Notes under the pieces: model-generated
What the model was told of the DNA's origin: nothing
What the model saw: the letters and a program-made list of their open reading frames with translations, nothing else
Database searches by the model: none
Part shown: positions 30,001-38,321 of the stretch, piece by piece
Layout: each line of letters starts with the position of its first letter
How positions within the stretch are numbered: position 1 is the first letter of the stretch
Position numbers and translations under genes: made by a program
Source of the DNA: Chitinophaga fulva
GTDB taxonomy: Bacteria; Bacteroidota; Bacteroidia; Chitinophagales; Chitinophagaceae
Length of the DNA: 64,000 nucleotides
Assembly: GCF_012927205.1 (NCBI RefSeq)
Contig: NZ_JABBGC010000002.1
Coordinates: 1,674,001-1,738,000 of the forward strand
Direction of reading: 5' to 3'

Positions 30001-30202
30001 CTTCTTCCAGTGGCGGCGCTACCGAACGTAACAAGGTGCCGGCATTTGCTCCGGGGTAATAGGCCTTCACCTGTACCATAGGCGGGGCGATATCCGGGAA
30101 ACGCTCTATCGGCAGGCTTTTCAACCCTACTACGCCCAGTATCACCAGGAGAATAGAAACAACTGTGGCCAGCACAGGTCTTTCAATGAATTTTCTAAAC
30201 AT
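27026..30202 (-). CDS. RND multidrug efflux permease (HAE1/AcrB family)
   Basis: About 1058 residues, the usual HAE1 length. It opens with MFRKFIERPVLATVVSILLV (first membrane helix) and FPDIAPPMVQV. The proton-relay helix is present (LAIGIVVDDAIVVVEAI, with the Asp-Asp pair), as are the two large periplasmic porter loops and the duplicated second half ending in membrane helices. It exports drugs, bile acids or solvents using the proton gradient. I place the start at the ATG at 30202; an upstream TTG at 30223 is open but less likely. The fusion-protein gene lies 81 bp upstream on the same strand. No outer-membrane factor gene is adjacent, so a TolC-like partner must be encoded elsewhere. Confidence 0.93.
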   Translation of the reverse strand: MFRKFIERPVLATVVSILLVILGVVGLKSLPIERFPDIAPPMVQVKAYYPGANAGTLLRSVAPPLEEAINGVEDMIYMSSSSSNDGTLIITIYFKLGTDPDMAAVNVQNRVASATGSLPPEVVQAGITTRKAQNGLVMVLNLYGDEKNGYDPTFMTNYAQINIIPEIRRIAGVGEVDVYGSNHDYAMRIWLNPVQMAAYGITPQEVTAAIQNKNLEAAPGRLGENSPVAFEYVIRYKGKYSRPEEYENMVIRSNPDGTLLRLKDIAKVVLGSYTYGSFNMLNGIPAGVTDRPAITFRVWQLPGSNAREIQIQVEELMRKAEKKFPEGLHHQTLYYTKEMLDQSIDQVIHTLVEAFILVFLVVFLFLQDFRSTLIPAIAVPVAIIGTFFFMLVFGFSINLLTLFALVLAIGIVVDDAIVVVEAIHAKLEHERLSPRQATLSAMHEITGAIISITLVMAAVFLPVGFMKGSAGVFYRQFAFTLAIAIFISAVNALTLSPALSALFLKSTHTNGQAATFQQRFFAGFNTGFERLTNRYGQTLQGLIKHKWTSLTGLLLVIVSTLILMRRTPTGFIPSEDIGFCVVAVDLPPGSSLHRTEAVLKAVSDAIRPMESRKVFNIVSGVNIFTGATSPSSGAAFYVPKKDGERGRNNNINGIMDEIRQRLKAVKGAQFIVFTLPTVAGFGGVEGLDFVLQDRTGGSLDKFGEVSAKFLEALNKRKEIAMAFTSFRADYPQLEMRIDEGKAAQLQVSEKDILQTMQAYFGSVQVSDFNRFGKYFRVMVQAGKEDRSGPASLEGIYVKNALQEMVPIHSLVDLRKVVGPETITRYNLFNSIGVIAMPRPGYSTGDAIRAVDEVAQQLPAGFDYEYSGVTKEEIASGGQAVGVFLLSLLFVYFLLAAQYNSYIMPLAVLLSVPAGVIGVFVAIGMAGIDNNIYVQVALIMLIGLLAKNAILIVEYAVQRRLAGQSLASAAIQAARVRIRPIIMTSVAFIAGMIPMMRATGPSAQGNHSISIGAAGGMLSGVVLGLFIIPVLFVVFRYLHEKITPAAQKDRHTWQPEIDR

Positions 30203-30283
30203 CTTATATTTTTTTGAAGACAATAAAGGGCCTTGTCAGGATGCAGTGTGTTCCTGACAAACGGATGTTACAGCGGTAAACAG

Positions 30284-31402
30284 CTATTGGATTTGTACTA
30301 TCGGCTGGATATGCGTTCCTTCCTGCAGGGTTTCCAGGTTTTCAAGCACGATCCGATGGCCTTTGTCCAGGCCCTGGCTGATGAGGTATTGGTTACCGGC
30401 AGTGCCGGAAATGGTGATGGCCCGTTTATGCACCCTGCCGCTGTCGTCTACTGCAAAAACAAAAGTTTTATCCTGAACTTCCAGTGTGGCAGCCTGCGGA
30501 ATAGTAAGCGCCTGTTGGTCAGTAAACTGCAGCCTTATTTTTCCGGTGTTGCCGGAGCGCAACAACCGCTCATTATTGGGGAAGCTGGCCCTGACAGTGA
30601 TGGCGCCGGTAGTTTTATTAAAAGCACTATTGACCATGTCCAGCTGCCCCGATGAAGCATATTCTTCACCACCGGCCAGCGTAAGGTATACGGGTGGCGC
30701 TTTGCGTAGTTTTTCTTCTATGCTGCTGCCGGGAAGATGTTGTTTGAGTGCCACAAACTCTCTTTCGCTCAGCGAGAAATACACATGTACCTGTCGTATA
30801 TCCGATAACGTTGTCAGTTCCCCCGCATCAGTAACAGTCAGCAGGCTGCCCGCTTTTTTATTCAGCCGCCCGATATAGCCGCTGAACGGTGCGCTGATGA
30901 GCGTATGCCCCAGGTTAATCCTGGCATCTGCCACCTGTGCTTCCGCCTCCTTTACCCTGGCCAGGGCCAGCTCGTGATTGGCTATGGCAGTTTTGAGTTG
31001 CTGGTCGGACACCACTTTATTTTGTACCAGCGGAGTTATTTTCTCTATTTCCAGTTGGGTATTGGCCAGGGCGGCCCTGGCAGCCAGCAGCCCGGCGCTG
31101 GCCATATTCAGTTGTTCCCGGTAGGTGAAATCCTGTATCTTAAAAAGTAGCTGTCCGGCCGCCACAAAGGCGCCTTCGTCCACGTAAATCTTTTCAAGGA
31201 CCCCGTTTACCTGGGGTCTGATTTCCACGTCGGCCCCACCTTCTACGGTGGCAGGATATTCGTTGCGGATGGTGGTGGCGCCACTACCCACCCGGACCAC
31301 CTTCAGCGAAGGTATCGTTGTCAAAGCAGCCGTCTGCTCTCCGGATGAGCATGCAGATAGCAGCACTACCACCCATGGTAGTGTAAAAGCAGTCGTTTTC
31401 AT
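30284..31402 (-). CDS. RND efflux membrane fusion protein (AcrA/MexA-like lipoprotein)
   Basis: A 372-residue periplasmic adaptor with a lipoprotein signal (LLSAC, Cys18). The order is biotinyl-lipoyl half (GVLEKIYVDEGAFVAAGQLLFKI, split here by a helical hairpin), alpha-helical hairpin at about 95-160, second lipoyl half (SAPFSGYIGRLNKKAGSLL), beta-barrel and membrane-proximal domains. It links the RND permease to an outer-membrane channel. It is the first gene of the efflux operon. An inverted-repeat operator ends 34 bp upstream of its ATG, so the nearby ArsR-type protein is the probable repressor. Confidence 0.92.
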   Translation of the reverse strand: MKTTAFTLPWVVVLLSACSSGEQTAALTTIPSLKVVRVGSGATTIRNEYPATVEGGADVEIRPQVNGVLEKIYVDEGAFVAAGQLLFKIQDFTYREQLNMASAGLLAARAALANTQLEIEKITPLVQNKVVSDQQLKTAIANHELALARVKEAEAQVADARINLGHTLISAPFSGYIGRLNKKAGSLLTVTDAGELTTLSDIRQVHVYFSLSEREFVALKQHLPGSSIEEKLRKAPPVYLTLAGGEEYASSGQLDMVNSAFNKTTGAITVRASFPNNERLLRSGNTGKIRLQFTDQQALTIPQAATLEVQDKTFVFAVDDSGRVHKRAITISGTAGNQYLISQGLDKGHRIVLENLETLQEGTHIQPIVQIQ

Positions 31403-31435
31403 AAAATGTCTGTTATTTTTTCAGCGCGTCTAATC

Positions 31436-31453
31436 AATCGATACATATCGATT
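31436..31453. promoter_or_regulatory. Inverted-repeat operator upstream of the efflux operon
   Basis: AATCGAT, 4-nt spacer, ATCGATT: a perfect 7+4+7 inverted repeat 34 bp before the fusion-protein start. The same repeat with the same spacing occurs at 31854-31871 before the ArsR-type gene. A further ATCGATT half-site lies at 31498-31504. This is the expected layout for a dimeric winged-helix repressor controlling both units. Confidence 0.7.
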
Positions 31454-31553
31454 AATTAGACATAAAATGATATGTTTTGGATGATCAATCTATAATTATC
31501 GATTAATTAACAAGAAAAAAAACATCAATCGCCGATGGATGGTTTTTTAAAAA

Positions 31554-31841
31554 TCAGTATAAAAAACTGTTCAGATAAAAGGCATATTCGCCAAATGACT
31601 CCTTATTGATTTTGTATTTGGTATTACGCCCGTCTTTTTCAAAGTGTAGCAAATCAGCATCCACCAGTTGCTTTAAATGGTGGGAGACGGTGGATTGCGC
31701 GAGATTAAACATTTCTATCAACTCCATACACACCATCCAATCATCCTTCTTTTTAATAGCTTCCACTATTTTAAGACGGCATGGATCTCCCAAAGCCTTA
31801 CCCATCCGCTCCAGTTTTCTGCTATCAATACGCTTGTTCAT
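31554..31841 (-). CDS. ArsR-type winged-helix transcriptional regulator
   Basis: A 95-residue protein from the ATG at 31841 (a GTG two codons earlier is also open). The winged helix includes ERMGKALGDPCRLKIVEAI, then the recognition-helix region MFNLAQSTVSHHLKQLVDADLL and the wing FEKDGRNTKYKINKE. I see no obvious CxC metal site, so it may sense an organic ligand or redox state rather than a metal. It is transcribed toward the efflux operon on the same strand, with matching operators before each unit, so it is probably autoregulated and represses efflux. Confidence 0.88.
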   Translation of the reverse strand: MNKRIDSRKLERMGKALGDPCRLKIVEAIKKKDDWMVCMELIEMFNLAQSTVSHHLKQLVDADLLHFEKDGRNTKYKINKESFGEYAFYLNSFLY

Positions 31842-31851
31842 AAACACAATA

Positions 31852-31873
31852 TTAATCGATATCCATCGATTAA
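31852..31873. promoter_or_regulatory. Inverted-repeat operator upstream of the ArsR-type gene
   Basis: TTAATCGAT, 4-nt spacer, ATCGATTAA: a perfect 9+4+9 inverted repeat ending about 10 bp before the regulator's ATG. Its core is identical in arms and spacing to the one in front of the efflux genes. Confidence 0.7.
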
Positions 31874-31947
31874 AAAAATCATTTTAACGAACTTATCATG
31901 AAGGCAATACAGGTTTTATCAGATAACTGACTGATCGTACTCAATAA

Positions 31948-32076
31948 AACATTAACTATGCTAAAGGGATTATTAACCCTGTAACGTTTAGAGATGTAGT
32001 CAGGGGGCATGGCGAATGGGATTTAAAGAATAATACCAAGACTATCAACAATAATTTTTATGGGACTGGAGTCTAA
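31948..32076 (+). pseudogene. C-terminal remnant of a polymorphic toxin
   Basis: An open frame with no start codon encodes about 42 residues and ends at the TAA at 32074-32076. It includes FRDVVRGHGEWDLKNNTKTI, which resembles the C-terminal tip of polymorphic toxin domains of the type-44 (Ntox44) kind; I rate that family assignment as tentative. The stop overlaps the next gene by 17 bp, the usual layout for a toxin followed by its immunity gene. The rest of the toxin is gone and the sequence before it is unrelated. Confidence 0.5.
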
Positions 32077-32491
32077 GAATTTTTTATTTGTCTTTGATAA
32101 GGTCAAAACATTAAAGGATATAACCGAAGCGATTCACTTTGATGAAGTAGTTCATCACGATGACCAAATATACCTTGTTAAAAAAGGTGATGATTATTGG
32201 ATAGATTTATTGTCTTTTTCTACTGAAATTAAAGCGTTGTCCGTTAGGATCGCTTTATGTAATCCGGTACAAGCATTTACAAGGGAGTTAAGAAAATTAT
32301 TGAATGAATTATTTGGCTTAGCCAAAGGATCTTTTTTACTGGACAGAGATAGTAAAGAAAAGTATGATCGACTGGAAGATGCTGCCTGGGAGGAAATCAT
32401 GAAAAATTACCGGGAAAGGAAGGCTGTTTTTACATCTATTCATGGTAAAGATGAAAAGGCGATTAGTTCAAATGATTTTTACAAAAAGTAA
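32060..32491 (+). CDS. Hypothetical protein, probable orphan immunity protein
   Basis: A 143-residue soluble protein, rich in Lys, Asp and Glu, with no signal peptide or membrane segment. I do not recognise a family. Its start overlaps the toxin remnant by 17 bp, so context suggests a cognate immunity protein. It is intact while the toxin is reduced to its last 42 codons, which fits retention as a defence against sibling cells carrying the toxin. The function is inferred from context only. Confidence 0.6.
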   Translation: MGLESKNFLFVFDKVKTLKDITEAIHFDEVVHHDDQIYLVKKGDDYWIDLLSFSTEIKALSVRIALCNPVQAFTRELRKLLNELFGLAKGSFLLDRDSKEKYDRLEDAAWEEIMKNYRERKAVFTSIHGKDEKAISSNDFYKK

Positions 32492-32504
32492 TGTATACGT
32501 AAGA

Positions 32505-32539
32505 CACATAAGCCAGGGGCATTACCTGCGGTTTATGTG
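32505..32539 (+). terminator. Possible terminator hairpin after the immunity-like gene
   Basis: CACATAA pairs with TTATGTG, with an inner CAGG/CCTG pair, 13 bp after the stop. Only a weak T run follows, so it may be a stability hairpin. Confidence 0.4.
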
Positions 32540-32628
32540 CTCTTTACTATCAGTCCCAGACGATCACAGGCTATTAAATCCTTCACCTAATGATTGATCT
32601 TCAATCGCTTACAGAAACGTCCTTCTGG

Positions 32629-32844
32629 TTATCCGTGTAATTCTCCCTCGCGGAACATTTTTTCTCTGGCACCGTACACAGTTTGGTGAATGAATTCGTC
32701 AACTTTGTAATTCAACCCTGAACAGAACATTAATGGATGCCGGTTGTTATATCTGGTGGATCGGAAAGTTATTGTGGCGAATTTATCTGTAGCGGAAAGC
32801 AAATAACAATTCGTTCTTTCTTCCAGTGTATTGTTATCCCTCAC
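32629..32844 (-). pseudogene. Gene relic, copy B of the repeated tail
   Basis: A 71-codon open frame whose last third (YKVDEFIHQTVYGAREKMF, then REGELHG and stop) matches the relic at 19318-19395 at both protein and DNA level. It begins abruptly and matches no complete protein I know. It may be a decayed mobile-element gene. Its presence beside toxin debris supports an insertion and decay hotspot. Confidence 0.45.
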
Positions 32845-32965
32845 CAGTCAATTTTTCTATACTTAAAACATTGCCTGTAAATCCATCCCTCTGAACACGG
32901 TAAATCAGTAGCAGGCAAATCAGTTTCACTTATAGTTTTTATCATCAACCATCAAAATCAAACGT

Positions 32966-35900
32966 ATGTGGAGATGTTTACACGCCTGCAGGCCCGGAGC
33001 AATAGTATTGTACCTGTTACTTTACTGCAGTACGGTATTTGCACAAAACAACAAAATTATCGGGAAGGTCAGCTCCGTCAGGGGTGAACCCATTCCCGGC
33101 GTATCCATTATGCTGAAGGATTCAAAAGCCGGGGCCGTAACGGATGCCCAGGGTAATTACATTATCACCGCGCCCGGTAGCGGTACCCTGATATTCAATG
33201 CCATTGGTTTCCTTAAACAGGAGGTATCTATCAACGGCAGAAGTATTGTGAATGTAACAGTTACGGAAGATAACAAGCAACTCGGAGAGGTGGTCGTAAC
33301 CGCGCTCGGCGTAACGAAGACGAAGAAAAGCGTGGGGTATGCCACCACTGAAATCAAAGGCGCCGACCTCGCCGTTACCAACGAGGTAAACCCGGTAAAT
33401 GCCTTACAGGGTAAGGTGGCCGGGGTGCAGATTGACCAGGGCGCCGGTGGGCTCTTCGGCAATTCAAAAATCGTCATCCGTGGTAATTCCACCCTGGGCA
33501 CCAATAACCAGCCTATTTTCGTGATAGATGGGGTAATAGTGGAAAACAACACCTTCAACGGTACCGGCCGTGACTTCGGTAACGACCTGAAAAACCTGAA
33601 CATGGAAGACTTTGAGTCCGTAACCGTGCTGAAAGGCTCTTCTGCTGCAGCTTTGTATGGCTCCAGGGCTATTAATGGCGTTATCCTCATTACCAGCAAA
33701 AAAGGACGGGAACGGAAAGGAATAGGCGTTAACGTTAGCCAGACCTTCAATACCTTCCGGCCCTACTCCGGCCCGGATTTTCAGAATGATTTCGGAGGCG
33801 GCACTGTAGGTGCTTTCTTTACCGACAACCGCGATCCGAACTACAAACCGAACGAACAGTGGAGGACCAAGGTATTTCCTACCGATCCCGCTACCGGCAA
33901 ACCTTATATCGACAGGCAGATAGGACGCGAGCTGGAAAACTGGGGGCCCCGCTTTGCCGGGCAGGATGTACTGAACTACGATGGTACTCCCACTAAATAT
34001 GTGGCCCAGCCCCATAATTTCCTGGATGCATTCCAGAACGGAAATGGCTCTGCTACCAATATTGCACTGGATGGCGGTAACGACAGATCTACCTTCAGGG
34101 TATCGTACACCCGCGATCAAAGCCAGGGTATTGTAGCTAAAAACAGCCTGTTAAAAAACAGCTTTGATGTACGGGTGACACATACCATCAATAAATTTCT
34201 CAGTGCCGATGTAAGCGCCAACTACACCGACTTTGTGGGTAAAAACCCGCCCCGGCTCGGCGGACTGGATGCCTTTGCTTCCTTTAACTTTGGAAAGCTG
34301 TTTACGTGGATCCTTCCCCGTAACTATGATACGAAATACTGGATGCAGAAAGCCCACTATACGAGTGTATTCGGTGGAGCGCCCAACCCGGCGGACCCCA
34401 ACGAGCCCAATAAGGCGCCTGAATCCCGCTTCTGGTTCAGTTTATACGAAAACGAATACTTGCAGAATGAACAAACCATCCGCGGACGTATAGCCCTCAC
34501 CGCTACCATAACGCCCTGGATTAAACTGTTACTGGAAGGCAACGTGAATAACCTGTATACAAAGAATGAAAACAAGGAACTGGGGCAAAACCCGGAATTC
34601 AAAGGCGGTCTTTATGGCCTTGGACACACCAGCAAGGAAAGCTATTTCCTCAAATGGATGGTGATGGTCAATAAAACCCTCATGAAAGACCTGGACCTGA
34701 GCGGTTACATAGGCGGCGAAACCCAGCGTTTCCAGACCACTTTTAACTACAGCGAAACCGTAGGCGGGCTGAACTACCCGGGGCAGTTTTTCCTGGGCAA
34801 TTCTGCGCAAAAAATGGACCCCAAAGGAGGATTTAAAACCAGGAAAGCTTTTAACTCCATTTATGCCAGCGCCGACCTGGCCTGGAAAAACCAGCTGTTC
34901 CTGCAAGCTACCTTCCGGGGCGACTGGTCCTCTGCGCTGGCCTATACCAGCGGTGGCGGCAACTACTATTATAACTACCCGGCTGTTAGCCTATCATGGC
35001 TGTTTTCCGAAACCTTTAAATTACCCTCCTGGATCAGTTACGGAAAGCTGAGAGGAAACATTGCAGCACTGGGTAGTGATACTGATCCGTTCACCATCAA
35101 CCCGGGATTCGCCTTTAACGGCTTCACCTCCTCTAATGGAACTGATATTCCCATGTCGACCTATAGCCGCTACCGCGACCCACTCACCGGCAAGTTTATG
35201 GTGATACAACCTAATTTGAAACCTCAACGGAAAATAGCCAAAGAGCTGGGCGCCGAAATGCGTTTCCTGGACAACAGGATTGGTTTTGATATATCCGTAT
35301 ACCAGGATAACACGAAAAACCAGATCCTGGATGTATCCACCCCTCCGGAAAGCGGACAGGAAGGTATTATCATCAATGCGGGCAATATCCAGAATAAGGG
35401 ACTTGAATTGATGATTGACGGAACACCGGTTAAAACAAAGAATTTTGAATGGAATACCAATCTCAATTATTCTTTCAACCGGAACCTTATCAAGGAACTA
35501 TACCCCGGACGTACAGAATATGACCTGGGAGCCAATATCGGTGAAATAAGCACCTGGGCCTTAGTAGGCAAATCATATGGCACATTGCGCACACTCATTC
35601 ATTCCAGTCCATACCAGGCCAGGGATGCCAATGGCAACGCGGTAGATGATCCCAACAATGGTAAACCGGTACTGGCCTGGCGCTCTGATGCCCGTGCAGC
35701 ATTCCCGGCCCGCAGCAATACCTGGCAGGATGTAGGTGATATCAACGCCAAATTCAGGGCAGGATGGGGCAATACCTTCCATTATAAAGGCTTTTCCCTG
35801 AATGTATTGCTGGATGCCAAAGTCGGGGGCGATTTCGTGCTCCTCACCTATCGCTACGGCACCCACACCGGCGTATTTCCCAATACACTGGCAGGAAGGG

Positions 35901-36397
35901 ATGCCGCAACCGGCGGCATTACCTGGACCAGCAAATTCGATGGCCAGACCTACGACGATGGCCTGATCCCGGACGGCGTATTCCCGAAAGGCCAGATGAT
36001 AACCCAGGCCAATGGCACACAGGTGGATGTTGGCGGCATGAGCTATGCACAGGCTTACGAAAAAGGATATGTAGAGCCTACACATGCTCCGCAGTTTTAT
36101 TACCGCTATGGCTCTTCTTCCACAGGCGTATCCGATTACTGGATCAGGAAGAACACCTGGGTATCATTGCGGCAGGTATCACTGGCTTACCAGTTCCCGG
36201 CCAATATCTGTAAAAAACTGATGCTGAATAACCTGAGCCTGGCAGTTGTGGGCCGCGACCTGTTGTACCTCTACAACAGTCTTCCCTACAACTATAACCC
36301 TGCATCCAACAACTCCAACAACACGGCTTATTCCGGTGAAGAAGGATTTTTACCTATGGTCCGGTCGATTGCGGGTACTATCAGGGTAGGATTCTAA
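32966..36397 (+). CDS. SusC/RagA family TonB-linked outer-membrane transporter
   Basis: A 1143-residue protein with a signal peptide (cleavage near residue 26, VFAQ). A carboxypeptidase-D-like domain spans about 30-110 (IIGKVSSVRGEPIPGVSIML and on). The TonB plug spans about 120-240, ending in VTVLKGSSAAALYGSRAING, a SusC hallmark. A large beta-barrel follows and ends in the aromatic/Phe terminus (IAGTIRVGF). It pairs with the SusD gene 34 bp downstream. It imports an oligomeric nutrient across the outer membrane using TonB energy. No glycoside hydrolase adjoins the pair, so the substrate could be peptide or glycan. Confidence 0.95.
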   Translation: MWRCLHACRPGAIVLYLLLYCSTVFAQNNKIIGKVSSVRGEPIPGVSIMLKDSKAGAVTDAQGNYIITAPGSGTLIFNAIGFLKQEVSINGRSIVNVTVTEDNKQLGEVVVTALGVTKTKKSVGYATTEIKGADLAVTNEVNPVNALQGKVAGVQIDQGAGGLFGNSKIVIRGNSTLGTNNQPIFVIDGVIVENNTFNGTGRDFGNDLKNLNMEDFESVTVLKGSSAAALYGSRAINGVILITSKKGRERKGIGVNVSQTFNTFRPYSGPDFQNDFGGGTVGAFFTDNRDPNYKPNEQWRTKVFPTDPATGKPYIDRQIGRELENWGPRFAGQDVLNYDGTPTKYVAQPHNFLDAFQNGNGSATNIALDGGNDRSTFRVSYTRDQSQGIVAKNSLLKNSFDVRVTHTINKFLSADVSANYTDFVGKNPPRLGGLDAFASFNFGKLFTWILPRNYDTKYWMQKAHYTSVFGGAPNPADPNEPNKAPESRFWFSLYENEYLQNEQTIRGRIALTATITPWIKLLLEGNVNNLYTKNENKELGQNPEFKGGLYGLGHTSKESYFLKWMVMVNKTLMKDLDLSGYIGGETQRFQTTFNYSETVGGLNYPGQFFLGNSAQKMDPKGGFKTRKAFNSIYASADLAWKNQLFLQATFRGDWSSALAYTSGGGNYYYNYPAVSLSWLFSETFKLPSWISYGKLRGNIAALGSDTDPFTINPGFAFNGFTSSNGTDIPMSTYSRYRDPLTGKFMVIQPNLKPQRKIAKELGAEMRFLDNRIGFDISVYQDNTKNQILDVSTPPESGQEGIIINAGNIQNKGLELMIDGTPVKTKNFEWNTNLNYSFNRNLIKELYPGRTEYDLGANIGEISTWALVGKSYGTLRTLIHSSPYQARDANGNAVDDPNNGKPVLAWRSDARAAFPARSNTWQDVGDINAKFRAGWGNTFHYKGFSLNVLLDAKVGGDFVLLTYRYGTHTGVFPNTLAGRDAATGGITWTSKFDGQTYDDGLIPDGVFPKGQMITQANGTQVDVGGMSYAQAYEKGYVEPTHAPQFYYRYGSSSTGVSDYWIRKNTWVSLRQVSLAYQFPANICKKLMLNNLSLAVVGRDLLYLYNSLPYNYNPASNNSNNTAYSGEEGFLPMVRSIAGTIRVGF

Positions 36398-36431
36398 AGA
36401 ACGGTTTATTACAACATCAAAAAACAAGGTC

Positions 36432-38123
36432 ATGAAAAATACAAAACACCGATATATAAAAGTTTGCATGGCACTGGCCCTGTTGGGCGCCGGGTCCTGC
36501 GCCAAAAACTTCGGCGATCTCAATACCGATCCAAGCCTGGTAGTTACACCAGATGTAAAATACCTGCTCAGCTATTCAGAAGATAAGATCTTTACTTACC
36601 AGGGTACCGAGTGGGTGTGGGAAAGCATGGAACAACTGATGCGCTTTACACAACACATAACCTCCAGTCCGTTCGAAATTACCAACAATGTAAATACGCG
36701 GTATAATAACTACTACCTGCAGATACTGCCTAATCTGAATGAAATCCGGCGGCGGGTGGACGCTATGCCCGACAAGGACAGGTACCAGAAAATAAGGGTA
36801 GTGACCAACATACTGATGGTACTGCATGGTATCAAGGTGACAGACATGAATGGGTCCATTCCCTTCAGCGAAGCGATAAAAGGACGGTATGATTTCAAAT
36901 ACAACCCTGTTTATGACGAACAGCCAAACCTGTTCACCAACTGGCTGACACAGCTGAATGAGGCTATCAAAGTATTAGCAGATAACTCTTTAACAACGCA
37001 AGTCAGTTATGGACCATCCGACATCTTTTACCAAAGCGACTGGGTAAAATGGGTTAAACTGGCCAATACACTTAAACTTCGTATAGCTGCCAGGTTAGAG
37101 AATGCAGACAAGGCAAAATGCCAGGCTATATTCCAGGAGGTCATGAAAGATGCTACAGGTCCCATCAGCGACTATGATTCGCAAGTCAAATATGTAAATG
37201 CTACCTACGTCCCTTTCGGGACTGGGGGAGATATTGATTACCGGAGCCGCCGGTATGCCAGTACTTCTATTATGAACTTCCTTAAAAAAACCAATGATCC
37301 CCGGTTGCCGGTGTACTTCGAAAAAAATGACCTGGTGGGCAGTTATAAAGATACATTGGCCCAATATCATGTATCACTTCCTTCCTTTATTGACCCGAAC
37401 GATCCGCTGATCATGTACCAGGGCGGACCGGCCGACTGGACCACCAATCCCGTTGTGGCCTCCTTTATCGGGAACCCATTTCCCGTAAGCCAGTTCACAA
37501 AATACTCCCTGATCTCTCCTATCAACCGCAGGTTTTTCTCTCCTCAGCTAAACCAGGCTACCGGTAAGTTCCTGGATGTAGCCGTTACCTACGCTGAAAC
37601 CTGTTTTTACATAGCTGAGTTTATCCAGAAAGGATATGCCGGCGGAGTGGATACCAAAGGCAGTGCGGAAGACTGGTACAAGAAGGGCGTTACCTCTTCG
37701 ATACAAACGATGAATACCATAGCCGTGACCGCAGGCTCCACCACTGCTTATTCCGGCGACGGGACAACAGAGATCAATAACTACCTGGCAAATCCACTGG
37801 TGAAATTTAACGGCGTAAATAACCTGGAAAGGATCTATATCCAGCAATTCCTGGGTATGTACCGCCAGCCTAATGAAGCATATGTATTTTGCAGACGTAC
37901 CGGGTATCCTAAAACCGGTTCAGCCTACTATGGCCGGGAACCATTCAACGAGTTGATCCCACGCCGCTTCTGGCTGATAGATCCCGGAGAAGTGAACAGG
38001 GCTAACTGGTCCGCCGCCATGCAGCAGCAGGGATTCACTCCTAATGCGCAGGACCTCCCCACTCTGAGTTCACAACGGGTCTGGTATGATAAACCTGCTC
38101 CTGATTTCGGGAAAGGACAGTAA
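36432..38123 (+). CDS. SusD/RagB family nutrient-binding outer-membrane lipoprotein
   Basis: A 563-residue lipoprotein (GAGSC, Cys23) that begins with the SusD-like pattern NFGDLNTDPS and has the tetratricopeptide-rich helical body with YAETCFYIAEFIQKGY at about 388-403. It caps the SusC barrel and binds the substrate at the cell surface. It closely follows SusC and is followed by a strong terminator, so the two form a two-gene unit. Confidence 0.92.
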   Translation: MKNTKHRYIKVCMALALLGAGSCAKNFGDLNTDPSLVVTPDVKYLLSYSEDKIFTYQGTEWVWESMEQLMRFTQHITSSPFEITNNVNTRYNNYYLQILPNLNEIRRRVDAMPDKDRYQKIRVVTNILMVLHGIKVTDMNGSIPFSEAIKGRYDFKYNPVYDEQPNLFTNWLTQLNEAIKVLADNSLTTQVSYGPSDIFYQSDWVKWVKLANTLKLRIAARLENADKAKCQAIFQEVMKDATGPISDYDSQVKYVNATYVPFGTGGDIDYRSRRYASTSIMNFLKKTNDPRLPVYFEKNDLVGSYKDTLAQYHVSLPSFIDPNDPLIMYQGGPADWTTNPVVASFIGNPFPVSQFTKYSLISPINRRFFSPQLNQATGKFLDVAVTYAETCFYIAEFIQKGYAGGVDTKGSAEDWYKKGVTSSIQTMNTIAVTAGSTTAYSGDGTTEINNYLANPLVKFNGVNNLERIYIQQFLGMYRQPNEAYVFCRRTGYPKTGSAYYGREPFNELIPRRFWLIDPGEVNRANWSAAMQQQGFTPNAQDLPTLSSQRVWYDKPAPDFGKGQ

Positions 38124-38150
38124 ACATAACTTTGTTGCTTAGCATTATTG

Positions 38151-38184
38151 GGGGCTGACCAGTGTAATGGTCGCCCCTTTTTTT
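38151..38184 (+). terminator. Rho-independent terminator after SusD
   Basis: GGGGC and GACCA pair with TGGTC and GCCCC (one bulged T, loop GTGTAA), followed by seven T residues. It ends the SusC/SusD transcript. Confidence 0.85.
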
Positions 38185-38249
38185 AGCTTGCTTTCAAAAT
38201 TTTAGGAGTGCTCCAGTACCTTTCAATAATCAGTAAGCTCTTAACTCTC

Positions 38250-38280
38250 AAAAAACGAGGATACCCTTTTGGATACCCTC
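38250..38280 (-). terminator. Rho-independent terminator after the metalloprotease gene
   Basis: On the minus strand GAGGGTATCC pairs with GGGTATCCTC (10 bp, two G-U pairs, AAAA loop); after one base a run of six T follows. It lies about 40 bp past the protease stop. Confidence 0.75.
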
Positions 38281-38321
38281 ATTTTTAACTAACCTTCTCA
38301 GTTACTTAATTTACTAAATTA

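Noticed and set aside
28207..30878. Antisense frames across the RND and fusion-protein genes
   Set aside because: Both efflux genes are complete with typical motifs and length; these frames are shadows.
33157..34120. Antisense frames of about 200 codons within the SusC gene
   Set aside because: The SusC frame is complete with domain motifs; these are shadows.
38259..38279. Direct repeat GGATACCC as a start of an array
   Set aside because: It has only two units and is better explained as the two arms of the metalloprotease terminator.
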